Shown here one piece after another: positions 22,422 to 34,443 of a stretch of DNA of 64,000 nucleotides. The first letter of the stretch is position 1; every line of letters begins with the position of its first letter. The notes below the pieces were generated by a model. The model was not told where the DNA came from, did no database searches, and was given only the letters and a program-made list of their open reading frames with translations. The position numbers and the translations under genes were made by a program. Source of the stretch: Plantago ovata (taxonomy: Eukaryota > Streptophyta > Magnoliopsida > Lamiales > Plantaginaceae); contig CM051456.1 in the NCBI GenBank assembly GCA_028274465.1, forward strand, positions 67,256,753 through 67,320,752. Reading direction: 5' to 3'.

Positions 22422-24841
22422 TTAATTATCCAATGATGGATGTCCATTAACATGTTCAAGAATTCGTCCAGTGGAAACCCAAGTCTGAAGTTTTTCCACT
22501 TTGACTTGTTTTCTACTTGCTGAGGAACTAGGAGGATTTGAGCTGAAAGACTTTTGACTCGTGCTGGTCAAATCCACTTTCAGATGTGGTGTCTTGCTCT
22601 GTTGACCTTTTTGCTGAACATACTTTTCAGTAAGTTCTTTTCTAGCAAGGTTCCTTCTAGTCCTAGCATTGGGAGTCTTTTTAGAACTCTTAGGCTTGGT
22701 TTTCTTCATCTCTTTGAAGTATCTTTGCTGACTTTGCTTATACTCATGAAAGAGTTGACTTTGCTTGGTTTTGAAACCGAGTCCACTCTTTGGAGAATGC
22801 TGAGCTTTAGCTTCAGCAACCTTACTTGATTCAGGTTTGTCAGCAAAGGACTTCTGATTACTGTTGGTAATCTTGCCTTTAGTCTTAACAACTTGCTTTT
22901 CAGCAACTTGTTTGGCGGAATGCTTCACGGCATTCTTTTTATTTCCAGTTTGCTTCTCATCAACCTGTTTTCCTTTTAAAGTCTTGTTACTCTGAGTAGC
23001 AACAGCGAGCTTTATGGTCATAGGTACTTGATTGCATGTTTCAGCAACCTTAGTTTGACCAAACTGATAGATTACTGGAGGACTACTATCAGTAGCACGT
23101 ACAAAGGAGATAGATGATTTATCTTTTCTCAAGATTTCTACGTTATCACCTTTGCACGTTGCTCCTAAACCTTCTTTCTGAGATGGATCTCTCAAATAAG
23201 AGTTTAGTTCAGTCAGCGTATTACTTGCTTCCACATAGGATTTGAAATTGATTTTTATCTTTTTCATTTCTTGCATTTCAGCAAGTAACTTTAGAATTGA
23301 GGACTGATACTCTTCTAATTCTAATGCCATTTGAGAATTTTTCTCTGCAGCCTCAGCAATCAACTTCTTAAGACGCCTTATTTCAGCATCCTTTTCTTCT
23401 GTCTCTTCCTTCAGCAAAACATACTTTTCAGTAGTTTGCTTGGTCAGAGTTTCAGCAAGTTGAAGTTTCTCTTGCTGTTTGCTTAGAGTTTTCTCAAATC
23501 TTTCGATTTCTCCTTGAATCTTGTCAAGGTCAATCTCGTCTTCACTTTCTGAATATGAGTCAGAGGTAGAGTTATTTACCTGACCGGCCATGAGGCAGAA
23601 TTCGTAGTTCGACACATCTGGATAAGCTTCCATAGCTATTCCACACACTTCTTTGCCAATCTCCACGTCTAGAGTGGCTTCTTCTTCGTCGGTGTCTGAA
23701 CTTTCATCCTCACTGTCTTCGGAGCTTGTATCAATACACAATGCATCGATTTTTGCTTGAAACTTCTTCTTTTCTTCAGCAATAAAAGCTCTTTTGAACT
23801 TCTTCTTCTTTTCAGCAGATTTGCCTTTCAGCAAAGGGCAATTAGCTTTGAAGTGTCCAGGCTTTTTGCAGTAAAAACATAGATCATTTATAACTGCTGG
23901 TTCTTCTGATGATGTAGCTTGCTGAGCTTGCTTGTTCAGCGAGCTAGTATCATTCTTGTACTTATGTTAGTTGTTACCAAGATGCTTTTTCAGCTTCTCT
24001 TTTGCTTTTCGCCTTTCAAGTTCCTTACTGATGAACTTCTTCATGTTTTTAACAACTAAAGCATTTTCATCAGCAGGTTCTTTATCATTCTTCTTTTCAG
24101 AAGATGACGGCTTTGCAGCAAGAGCAATGTTTTGCGATTTTTCAGCAAACACATTTTCTCTTTGCTTTGTCTCATAATTGACAGTAGCAAGATGAGAGAA
24201 CAACTCTGTTGGTGTAATGTCAGGCATTCCTTGATTATAATAGAAATTCTGAGTATGGATCCATTCTTGATTCAAACTTCTGATGATAGTTTTTACTTTC
24301 TCAGGATCTGAATAAAGATTTCCAACACCCAGTGCTGCCATTTCACTAACAAGAGTTGTGAATCTGAAGTCCAAGTCTTCCAGTGACTCGTTAGCACCTT
24401 GCTTAAAGTTTTGAAACTTTAACTTAAGTACTTCAAGTTTGTTTTCCTTGGTCTTGTCAGATCCAGCACAAAGATCTTGAACCATTTTCCAAGCCTCCTT
24501 TGCAGTCTTAGCACTCCACAGTTTGCACTGTATGGTATCCGGAGTTGATCTGATGATGATATTCTTGTTTGTCCATCAAGACGGAATCTCTTAGCTTCGT
24601 CAGAAGTCCATTCCTCTCTTGGTTTTGGCACAACAGTATCTGATGGTTCGCCAAGGATGGTTTCCTTCCCAGCTTCAGTGGTCTTGTGAGGGAAACTCCT
24701 TTCAATCTTAGTGATCTTGATAGGTCCATCATTAATGACGGTTACCATCTCATCACTAATGGCCTCAAGATGTAGCATCATGTTGTTTCGCCATTTCTCG
24801 TAATTTTCCAGCTTCAGCAAGGGAGCATCTCCTAAAGACAT
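22422..24841 (-). pseudogene. gag: Copia gag, copy C (one frameshift, one stop)
   Basis: Starts at ATG 24841, homologous to the starts in A and B. A one-base deletion near 24565 shifts the frame; the correct frame is open again from about 24485. A TAC to TAA stop near 23970 lies just before the zinc knuckle, and the frame then runs open to TAA at 22424-22422. The C-terminal coiled-coil and Lys-rich tail are complete, 470 codons from 23834. Confidence 0.9.
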
Positions 24842-24939
24842 CCTGTCAGCAAAGCACTACCAAACTAATCAAGTGAGAGTGATTTACGGAAAGCACTTAA
24901 GGGGATCTAGGTTCAGTGCAGAAGGCTAAAGAACCTCCT

Positions 24940-24951
24940 GCTCAGATACCA
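24940..24951 (-). other. Primer binding site, copy C (one mismatch)
   Basis: On the - strand it reads TGGTATCTGAGC, against TGGTATCAGAGC in A and B: one A to T change in the tRNA-Met site. Confidence 0.85.
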
Positions 24952-24953
24952 CT

Positions 24954-26601
24954 TGTTGGTCCCTTTAAACAACAAGAAAAGACTAGAGGGGGGGGGGGTG
25001 AATAGTCTTTTCAAACTTTCATCGTTTAAAAACTTTCTCAGCAAGTACTTATTACTTTTCAGTAATGAGGTTGCTGATACTTAACTTTCTCAGCAAGCGT
25101 AAGTTACTTTACAGTAGCTTGGTTTGCTGATACTTAAAATCAGAGAGCGGAAGTCTTTGAAACAATAAGTGCTCTTTCAGCAAGTAAAGAGTTTCAGCAA
25201 GTGAAGTGAGTGACTGTGTACAAACAGAAATAATTTGCTGAAAGCTAAATGCAGTAAGTAAATCACACAAATGCTTTTATAGTGGTATCTGAGAGTGGCG
25301 TAATCTCTCAACTAATCCACTTTGTCCTTTCTAGGACTGAATCCACTAAGATATGCTTGAGGTTCCTTACAATGTCCTATCTAAAGCAATTCAACAGAAA
25401 CCAAAGCACACTTGCTTCGTCTCCAACCTAAACTAGAGAACTCAACCTTGTTCTCCACCAAACTTGGTACTTTTAATCAGCAAAACTATGCTCGATTAAG
25501 TTCCCCCTGAATATCACGCCTGAAAGGGTGTATTTTCAGTTAGAGAGTTTTGGGGTGAGATGACTTAATTATAACTTATTCAGTTACAACAAGTAATCTA
25601 AGAAACACAACTTTGAATACTTTGCAGTAAACAAGTTTGATTGTTTCTGGTGTCAAGACTTGTTCTTGTTTGAAAGAAAGAACACTAAACTAATTTCTTA
25701 GCCGAGTTTGTTCTACTTTTTCACAAGTAGCTTTTTCAAGCTTTAAGTCTTGGAACGGATCAATGGCAGTAAGAGTGAATGAAGGTTTGTGAGTTTTTAA
25801 GCACAAGTGAGAGTTTGATCACGTTGTTGACACACTTCAACTCTTTTCCGGATGACCTCTATTTATAGTGCAAGTAAGGAGCCGTTTGAATTTCAAATCC
25901 TAAGGCTTTTGTTCCTTAACATGTCACTATCTTGCTTTTGTACTTTCAGCAGCGACTTTGTTTGTCTTCTAGTCTTCATGTCCTTCGCGTGCATGCTTTG
26001 CATTAAATGCACATTTGAATAGAATTCAAACAGTAACATTGGAGCGCAAATTCACGTACATTCAGCAAGAGGTCACAAATGTTTATCAGCAAGTGGTCAG
26101 TCTCAGTTTCAGCAAGCACAACCTACTCTGTCTTTCAGATTTTCACTTATGCAATGCTGTTGCTGAACATTCCACTTTCTGAGCAACACGTGCCTTACCA
26201 GTCTTCAGCAATCTTCAAGTCTTCAAGTCTTCATGTTCTTCAAGTCTTCAGATCTTCAAAAAAGTCTTCAAGTTTCTGACCGGTTTCTTATTTGCTTCAA
26301 TAATTTGTTTGTAATAAACAAAATATATCTTCAGCAAATGCTTCAATAGGTTATTTTCTTTTCAGAAAATAAGATTCATTAAAGCTAAGCATCAATAAGA
26401 TATTTTCTTTTCAGAAAATAAAATACATCATACGTAAAAGAAATAACTTATCTAACACCTAACTAAGTCATCAGCAAACGTTCTTCTTTTACAATGTCCT
26501 TAAAATTCTAAATTCCTATGGACCTTAAGAGTACTAGTTACTGGACTGTTCTTAATTTAGCATGGTTAATTGCTCATCAAAATTACAAGTTTCCTAAGAC
26601 A
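24954..26601 (-). repeat. 5' LTR of copia copy C
   Basis: A 1648-bp LTR on the - strand that begins TGTCTTAGGAAAC and ends GGACCAACA. TATA box at 25867-25860. Two near-palindromic AT-rich units at about 26340-26425. The right boundary abuts Athila-like sequence at 26602. Confidence 0.9.
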
Positions 26602-26623
26602 AACCTATTCTTTCGAATAGGTT
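26602..26623 (+). repeat. Conserved hairpin AACCTATTC/GAATAGGTT
   Basis: A palindrome with arms AACCTATTC and GAATAGGTT around TTTC. The same hairpin is found at about 33159-33182, 56582-56603 and 56697-56717, in each case followed on the element strand by a GGTTTGGGGA-like purine run. Confidence 0.7.
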
Positions 26624-27384
26624 TGGGGAGGTGTTTTTGACACTTGCTACTGCTGCTTGCCCCTATATAAAAAAAAAGAGAAAGAGAAAAAGAAAAGAAG
26701 AAAAAAAGAGAAAAGAAAAAGAGAAAAAAAAAAAAAAAAGAAGAGGAAAGAAAATAAAGAAAAGACCCAAAAGCAAAAGAAGGGTCGTTGCAAGCCAAAA
26801 GCAGTCTAGTAAAGTGTCAAGTGTCATGTAAATATTTTGTCCTTGTGAAGTATCGAGTTGTAAATTCTATCTTTCGTTTCGTGTCGCCTTTGTCCAAGGC
26901 CTGTTCTTGACCACCCTCGTCTTGCTATTCAAGAAGTGGTTGAAAGAGGCTCATTCTTGAGAATCTGGGTAGAATAGGGGGGTGTTATCTTTCTAAGGGA
27001 ACCCTCCTTTGTTTGATGAGAGCCAGTATTGGTTCGCTCTCTCTTGAGGAAAAGTCTCGCTTGGTGAACAGTAGTAAACCCTCGATTTCATAGGCACGGG
27101 GCAATTGTAGTATGATAACATGCATCATTGTGTCGTCACTGACCAGGTCCAGGTAGAAGATGTTACGAGAGACTCCTTTGTTTAACCAAGTGCACATGAG
27201 AATGTGTATATTCGCAATCGAGGCATTCTTCAACCAACTTGCATGTCATGCTCATTTGGTTTTGTTCATAAGGATTTAGTAGATTCAATAGATTAGTTCA
27301 CTTTACTTGGCATGAGACTCCTTTTGTGTTGCATTTAGGATAGTTTGTTGCTTGAGGAAAAGCAAATGTTTGGTTTGGGGAGTT

Positions 27385-28788
27385 TGATGAACGTATTTTT
27401 GACGCGTTCATCTTGTCTTTTTTACCTTCTTTTGCTATCCTCTAGCCTTGTTTTTTGGTTAGTTTTGTAGAATAGTGTCACGTTTTGTGTTTCCTGCATT
27501 TTCAGGCACTTAGGTACGAAACGGCGTTTTTGGAGCTAAAAACGAGCCTTTTTGATGGAAAAGATGGCCCCGTTGAAGTTCCCCAATCTCCGTGGCTTGT
27601 TCGTGAGTGTCTGAGCCTCAATACGCATCGAGAAGGATGAGTCCAAGGCACCCGAGGGCCGTACGAGGGCAAAAAGATTGAGTTTGAAGACAAAAATCTG
27701 TCCAGGAGCCAAGCTAAGCGCCTGGAATAGTGAAGCGCTCCGCTTCATTTTCCAGGAGCTTGGGCACAACAGCCAAGCGAAGCGCTTGGAGGGCCCAAGC
27801 GCTTCGCTTGCCAAGCGCTCCGCTTGACCTCTCCAAGCGGTCCGCTTGGCAGCGGTTACGTTTTCGGATTTTCCTTCTTAGATCTGATCTTCTGTTACTT
27901 TTTTAGATACATTTGAACTGTAGCTTCGTTTTGGAGAGCTCCTAATCCCCAAAACTCAGAGAAAACTCAGATACATTGTATTTTTAGATTGGATTAAAGG
28001 TTTTGGCAGAGGATTGCATCCATTGTTTCATCTACGGAGAGGTTTTCATCAATACCCACCGATTAGTGACAGCTTGGTGGTAACATTGTATCATTATCTC
28101 TTGTCTAGTAGTTTGATTTGATGTATTCTATTTACAATTCATATGATTTGATGTCTATGTTGATGAATATGAGTAGCTAAATCCTTTGTGTTGGTGGTAG
28201 AATGTAGAATATGCATGCTATGGGTTATGTTTATGCTTACATGAGATTGTGAGTCAATCTTGCTGCAAATTCCTTCATATGATTCTTAGTTGCCTATAAA
28301 ATATATTCGAACTGAGTATAGTGACAAACTCTTGGTCAATGAAAGCTATAGGATTGTATGTTAGAGATTTGCAGCATGCTAGATAAATGGTGTTAGTGAC
28401 AAGCACCTCTAAAGTATTGATAGTGATCTTTTATGATTTGTGTCTTGAAGTTACCTAGACGAGTTGCTTGGCAGACTTGATCGAAGGTTTTACGCACTGA
28501 ACTTGTGAGCATATTCGTAACCCATGCATGTGTATTTGATTTCTACCACCAACCGTTTTCCAAACTTGATTACAACAATCTGATTTCTCGTTGCTTTGTT
28601 CAAAGAAAACGATTCTATAAACATTTGAACTCGTTGACTGAAATTACTAGCAAAAACCTCAAGCAAAGCCACGTTAGGTCCCGAGAGAACGACACTCGGG
28701 GACAGCTTGCCATTGCACTCTAGTTTGTGTAGTGATAAGTGTTCTTAGGCTTTTAAACAAATTTAATTGGTGAAAAACGACATCATCA
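27385..28788 (+). repeat. Athila-like 3' LTR (about 1404 bp)
   Basis: Begins TGATGAACG and ends GACATCATCA, with inverted TGATGA/TCATCA ends. Preceded by a polypurine tract. Contains GTGTCACGTTTT like the LTRs at 34444 and 57491, but is longer and diverged. A dense cluster of CAAGCGnnnCGCTTG palindromes lies at 27708-27860. Its right end abuts exon sequence of an RNB gene, in the segment that encodes GKVVVVDD. Confidence 0.82.
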
Positions 28789-30773
28789 ACAACAACAACT
28801 TTACCTATTAATGGCTGTAACCGCCACAATTGGTCATCTTTGATTGAAACATCCTTCGGATGTATCTTCACACCTTCATACTCGAGATCTATATCCAGAA
28901 CATGATACTCAAGATTGCCAGAGTAACATGTTCTTACATCCAAAACGATGGCTCTAAATCTTTTCCCCTCAATGCGGGCTCTTCTGAAAAGTTCAATAAT
29001 CCAATATCTCTTGGTTTCATTAATCAAAGTTTTTCCACGAGTTTCAGAATTTTCCTCAACAAGTACTTCTTCAACTTCAGCTTTTCCTAGAGTACTCCCA
29101 CCCGTTATAGAAGCTACCACTTGATAGTGTACAAGAACATCTGTGTATCTTCGTATCGGAGATGTAAATTGAACATATCCTTTGTCTAAGCCTAAATCCA
29201 AACGCTCCAGAAAACGAGTAGAATAGGAGCTCCGGCCCCACCTGTAAATCACAGGTATACTATGTTGATGCGCATATCTTGCAATAACATCTCCGCACAA
29301 CAACATCGTTTCTTCTACTAAGTTTTGAGATCTAGTCCTCTCATCAGTACGTTGTTCAACTTTTATTATTGGCTCTTCATCATCGATTTTACTAAGCTGT
29401 TCGAAAAACAAAAACCAAAAAGGACATTAATGAGAAAAATCAAAGTGTTTAACAGAAAACATAAATTAACATTTTCTTTATATGTAATACTATAGTATAA
29501 AAATGTAAAATGATAAAAATAAAAAATAAGAAATAATAAAAGACATCAATTATTCAGACAAGTTAGATACTCACCTTGATTGCAATTTGGTTAAACTCTT
29601 CATTCGACAATAGAGTATATTTCATCTTTTTTCTTTCACCACTGTTGCCTTTTCTTTGCTGCATTACAGAAGTTCGATATGTCCTTCGCCAGCCACTAGC
29701 AACTGATAGAAGATGCATTACCCTATTAATAGATTCCTCAGTAACTGATGATGATAACAATGAATCAGCATGATCATATGATATTAACAATGGCTTGATG
29801 GTTGGCAGCTCAATAAAACAATCTTCAATGTTGAATGATCCATCTTTGTTTATGGTTACTGACACACGAAACAGATTTGCATTCTTCATTCGCCTTGAAA
29901 GATATCATATCCATTGCAACTCTTCTTGGATATATGTAAGATGTACATGTAGGCAAATAGATTGTTTGGCCTCTTTCCCTTGCAGCACAATCTATCCTGC
30001 TACCAAACCTTATAAGACTAGTTGGGTCAGCAATATGAATCCACACTTTGATTCGCTCATCCTCCATCATTTTCACACTCAATGCATCATCAATTTCTTC
30101 TGAGTTATCAGGATCAATAGCAACTGATAATAGATGAGTTAAATTAACTCTCCTACTATAATTCAAGTCCCCAGATTGAGACAACTGATGAATGTCATCA
30201 ATCAACTCTCCATCTTCATATGGTGAAAATCTAGACCTTAACAAGTCTAAATTTTCATGTTTGTTGTAGTACCCAGTTATAACAAGTAGCCTGAAAGCAT
30301 CATCAGTTGTGTAGTTTTTTTCTCCCATTTCATTGAATATCTAGCAAAACACAAATAAAAAAAAAATTATCAGAAAAAAAATTAAACAGAATATGTGTTT
30401 TTTTGTACAAACAAAAGGGTTATGCATCATAATATTAAAAGAAACCTTACCCAGTAACAAAGACATTCATAGTCGTAATGTCTTGCTAAAGATGGCTTCA
30501 ACGAGTATTTTTCAGAGCTTGAATGAAGTCATCAGGCCATTGATCTTTTGATGGACGTTCATTGAATGGAAGAGACTCTACTGCTTTCAAAGCATCCGTA
30601 AATAATTTTATGCGTTCTTCGTATGCAGGGTGATTTTCTTGGTACTCCAGCAAGCATTCTTGTAATGTTCTTCTACACATTTTCTTCTTCTCTCTGTTTT
30701 TTTTTTTTTTTTTTTTGTATCTAATGGTTATCCAGAACAAGTTTATAAGTTTGCGGGTAATTGGATGTTGCAA
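28789..30773 (-). pseudogene. RNB-domain exoribonuclease fragment, RNase II / RNR1-like
   Basis: A nuclear gene fragment of the 3'-5' exoribonuclease family whose plant RNR1 members process organellar RNA. Exon pieces on -: about 30773-30500 (uncertain); about 30343-29870, with the RNB catalytic signature around AIDPDNSEEIDDALS and WIHIADP; 29889-29575; and 29396-28789, with LVEETMLLCGDVIARY and GYVQFTSPIRRYTD, both typical of RNB. The intron 29574-29397 has a good donor (GTGAGTATC) and acceptor (CGAACAG) and keeps phase 0. An acceptor TTTTGCTAG precedes 30343. A one-base insertion near 29867 shifts the frame inside the second piece. The stretch between VIPVIYR and the SPIRRY motif is shorter than in RNR1. 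The 3' end is cut by the LTR at 28788, and the N-terminal part is absent. RNR1 is the closest family I recognise; the exact orthologue is uncertain. Confidence 0.8.
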
Positions 30774-31053
30774 AATTCATATATAGGGCCAAAAAGCACG
30801 ATATAATCATCGAAATACCTATATAAACAGAGGTATATTTTTCGACAGTATCAAATAATCAAAATGGAAACAACAGAGTAAATATTTAAGTCATACCATA
30901 ATTGAAACCAGTTTGACTACTAACAAATGCGAATATTTACAACATCATCTCAACAGGCAAGTAAGTGATGGAGCGAAGGCACTAAATACAATTAGATCAA
31001 ATCTATTTGTATTCTACAGATAGATTTAAAACCTACTAAAATTAGAAAGGATA
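30774..31053. other. Unassigned stretch beside the RNB fragment
   Basis: AT-rich DNA of 280 bp. It may be intron or upstream sequence of the RNB fragment. No repeat or domain recognised. Confidence 0.4.
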
Positions 31054-31879
31054 TGTTAGTTAAGAATTAACATATGCACATGGGCAAAATCTACTTGAAG
31101 TTTGAATTGCCTTAGAACTATAAGTGGGTCCCAAAATCGAGACCCACCTATCACCCTTAGGACACGCGCGCGCGCGCGAGATGGAGTACGGGAAGGAGTT
31201 CGACTCCTTCCTCTATTAGAAGTCTAAGCGATAAGTTAGATTTTCCTGATTGAGTTTTAATTTGATTGGGAATGAATCTAGACTTGAAATTGGTTTTCTA
31301 GTGCGATAAGAATTAGATTCTTATTCCTTTATGAAGTCTAATTGCTTATGCTTTAGGCTTCTATTGACTACTATATATAGTAGACTATTAGAGAGCTTTT
31401 GACATAGATTTTCACACATGATTCTGAACAATCAATTCTTAGAGAATTATTCTATCCAGTTTTCTTAGAGAAACTAAAAAGCTCTCCCCTCCTCTACAAG
31501 CCACACGCGCGCGCCACCTACCGGAGGAATCGCCGCCCCATCTTCTTGGCCACACAAAGAATATCCTAGCATTCTTTTTGATAGGCTGTTCATCCGTGGA
31601 TACCAAGGTTGAGGTTCTAGGAGCTGGAAACTAACTTTTATTGTCTTGAAGATAATCAAAGTATTGCAGATATCTTCGACTTCGACAAAGGAGAAGATAC
31701 ACCGAATTATTACGAAGACTTGGAAGCTGTGCTTGCTTTGGAAGTAAGGTTATTCTTCTAATTGACGTGTTTAAATATACACGACATATACATAATCAAT
31801 TAACCTGCATGTTAAGAAAATTTTCAAAATTCCGCTGCGTACCCTAGGGTTAACTCTGACCGTATTTTCTTACAGAACA
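31054..31879 (+). repeat. Probable solo LTR (copia-like)
   Basis: Begins TGTTAG and ends ACAGAACA, about 826 bp. It has a TATA box (CTATATATAG, about 31371-31380) two fifths of the way in and a GCTGCGTACCC block near the 3' end, like some plant copia LTRs. No clear target duplication is seen. Its right end joins the broken Athila-like LTR at a CAGAACAGG that this LTR also contains, so the exact boundary is ambiguous. Two CG-alternating tracts (about 31166-31180 and 31504-31514) lie inside. Confidence 0.45.
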
Positions 31880-32390
31880 GGTTGTGGAGAATTTGTCTCT
31901 CAAAATAAGGTGAAAGGGTATGAAAAACGAACTAAATTGGCGAAACTATATATAGTTGTCGAAATCTCCCGGGCGAACCGCCCCCGGTGCCATGCGAACC
32001 GCCTGGCACCAGGTAAATCGCCCGGCATCTCGGGCGAACCGCCCGGGACCGGCAGAGTCGGTGGACAGCGAGTTTTTGAGTTGGTTTCCTTTTTGGACTC
32101 GATTTTGCCTTCTAGTGACCTTTAAGCCTTGAAACTCGTCCCCCAGGCCTCAAATCTCATCCGGAACCTTCTAGATACACCACGAATGTCCTCGAAACAC
32201 CAAAACTTCGTCCTCTTCATCAATATTGCCCATAAAAATATGTTTTTCACCTAAAACCTGATAAATGCAAAGAAATGGGAAACGTGACACTATTCTAATA
32301 AAATGCACTAAAATATAAGCTAAATTAACCTCGAGGATAGCTAAATTGGTGAAAAAGACTCGAATGAAAGTGTAAAATACACGTTCATCA
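31880..32390 (-). repeat. Partial 3' LTR of the - strand Athila-like element
   Basis: Starts TGATGAACGTG at 32390, after the purine tract 32407-32391, and can be followed to about 31880, where the solo LTR takes over. TATA box (TATATATA) at 31954-31947. A cluster of GGGCGAACCGCCC-type palindromes lies at 32052-31969, just upstream of it. Confidence 0.8.
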
Positions 32391-34009
32391 AACTCCCCAA
32401 ACCGAACCTTTGCTTGTCCTCAAGCAACTAAGCTAGACTCTAATGCAAAAACCAATGCAACACACAAAATGGAGTCTCATGCCAAATGAAATGAACTAAT
32501 CTATTGAGTCTATCAAAAACATATGAACAATGACCATACAAATCATAACATGGATATTGATTGAAGAATGCCTCGATTGACTCATACACATTCACATATG
32601 CACTATGTTAAACAAGATAGTCTCTCGTAACATTCTCTACCTGGACCTAGTCAGTGACGACGTAATGAAACATGTTAAAATACGAATGGTTGTCCCGTGC
32701 CTATGAAACTGAGGACTTACTACTGTTCACCAAGTTAAGACTTTCCCTCAAAGAGGTCGAACCAATACTGGCTCTCATCAAACGAAGGAGGCTTCCCTAA
32801 AAGATCAATCTCCCCTATTCTACCCATCTCTCAAGCAAAGTCATAAACTAATCACCACTTCCTGAATGGCAGGACAAGGGTGGTCTAGAACAGATGACAC
32901 GAAACAAACAAAAGACAAAAATTACAACTCGATTACGAACATCACAAAAACTGAAAAACGAGACAAACACTTTGCTAAACTGCTTTTTGGCTTTCTTTGG
33001 ACCCTTCTTTGCTCTTTTGGGGTCTTTTCTTTTTTCTTTCCAGATTTATTCTTTTTCCTAGAGGTTTTTCTTTTTCCTTTTTTTCTTTTTTTTTTTTTTT
33101 GTATATAGCCAGCAGTAGCACAACGAAAAAGAAATTACAATGACTCACAAACGACCTCCCCAAACCTATTCGAAAGAATAGGTTGGTGCACAAACTTTAC
33201 AAAAAAGAAAAACAAACTCACAACACTCAAAATCAAAAAAAAGTCATAATGATAGCATAACCCCCTCCCCAAACCCACGAATAGGTTTTAAACAAAGGAT
33301 CACACAATCTCACACTACCTCCTTCCTAGGCATTTAGCAATCTCAAAGCAAGGTGAAGACTTGTTGCCTCTTAGGTACATAATTACACGGGAAAACAACC
33401 ACAAGACTCTAACATGCATCATCTTATTATAATGGTCTTCGTGAACCGCAGTAGAGAAAACACCACTAAGTGATATCGAGACTATCAAGCTTAACTAAGT
33501 GCATATATAAATGTGACAAGCCAAGCGAGAAAAACCTCAAACAAATTCATAGAGATGAAACGTATGGTCAAAGGTCATAACTAGTTAATCTATCCAATAA
33601 AAAAATTCAAAAAATTTGGCAATAAACTCCACACAAAAACATGCAAAACTATACTAGGATGAATGTAGTGTATGCAACTAAATACTAAGAAAGAGGTAAA
33701 TGTGCAAATGCAAACAAAGTACAAGATACCATACTCAATATCATAAAGCCAAACAATACTAACATCATGGTTCACATCCCATCCCCCCTCATCAAACTCA
33801 AGCTAGTCCCTAGCAAAAGAGAATGAGGAAATAAAAAGTGATACTAGATGTTACCGAATGGTTTGGCCTCGGTCGGCTGAGTATACAAGAATGGACTTGT
33901 GAAAAGACTAATAATTAGGATCGTAATCCCCATAATAGTCCCTCCACAAGTCAGGCAGAAGATCATTGGATTGTTGTAGGGTCTCCTGTTGGTGACTGAT
34001 GAGCTATTG
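32391..34009 (-). other. 3' non-coding spacer of the - strand Athila-like element
   Basis: No gene. It matches 55900-57490 of the + element, inverted. Contains the AACCTATTC hairpin near 33159-33182, a second degenerate one near 33265-33290, and a C/T-rich tract (33040-33100). The purine tract of the element reads GGTTTGGGGAGTT on -, at 32403-32391. Confidence 0.75.
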
Positions 34010-34443
34010 CTACTCCCACATAATCTCTCTCTCATTCCGGCGATGCTCCTCAGCTATCTCCCAATCGCGGTTGCGTTGGGCAATGTATCCATTAAGATTA
34101 TGTTGCAACCCTTGGACAGAAGTGGTCAAGGCTGCAACACTAGCATCAACTCTACCGAAACGGTCATCGAGGTAGGTCCGAAAATCAGAGAAATCAATAC
34201 CTCTAGACCCATGTGGTGCTCGAGGCGGTGCATGTGGCGGTCTACTAACAGAAGGAATATCAGGAACTCGGCTAGCTCCATCATCAGTATCCATAGCATC
34301 CTCATCTTCCTCATCATCATCATCATCATCAGAATCACGCTGTAGAAGGGAAGCCTCAACATCAGTAGAAGCAGTCGTGGGGTTCTTCATACGATACCTA
34401 TTCAATTGCACATCAATAGTTGATGGGGAAAGAACCGCGACCT
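34010..34443 (-). pseudogene. Extra ORF of Athila-like element, C-terminal part
   Basis: About 144 codons, open to 34010. The pattern is an Asp/Glu-rich linker (DSDDDDDDEEDEDAMDTDD), a Pro/Arg stretch, then a predicted helix with DFRTYLDDRFGRVDASV. This is the usual C-terminus of the extra ORF that follows pol in Athila-like elements. It matches 55660-55900 of the + element at its start. The N-terminal portion is severed by the LTR at 34444. Function unknown. Confidence 0.6.

Larger units (their letters stand above)
18848..26601 (-). mobile_element. SIRE/Maximus-like Ty1-copia element, copy C (3' part missing in gap)
   Basis: Reverse-strand copy with 5' LTR 26601-24954, primer site, gag, pol and the start of the hairpin spacer. 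ORF3 and the 3' LTR are not seen and would lie in or beyond the gap. It is the least damaged of the three in catalytic residues (integrase RTDHGTEF and RT YVDD both kept), but it carries several single-base frameshifts and two nonsense codons. Confidence 0.92.
26602..28788 (+). mobile_element. Athila-like gypsy element, 3' fragment (internal end plus 3' LTR)
   Basis: 26602-27384 is the 3' non-coding internal region of an Athila-like family. It shares blocks such as GAGCCAGTATTGGTTCG and TCAATCGAGGCATTCTTCAACC with 57080-57330 and, reversed, with 32550-32800. A purine tract GGTTTGGGGAG ends just before the LTR at 27385. The rest of the element is missing, cut by the end of copia LTR C. A long A/G tract at 26669-26765 is part of this spacer, not a gene. 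Confidence 0.85.

Noticed and set aside
26631..26831. Lys/Arg-rich ORF
   Set aside because: Produced by an A/G tract in the Athila-like 3' spacer; not conserved in the other copies.
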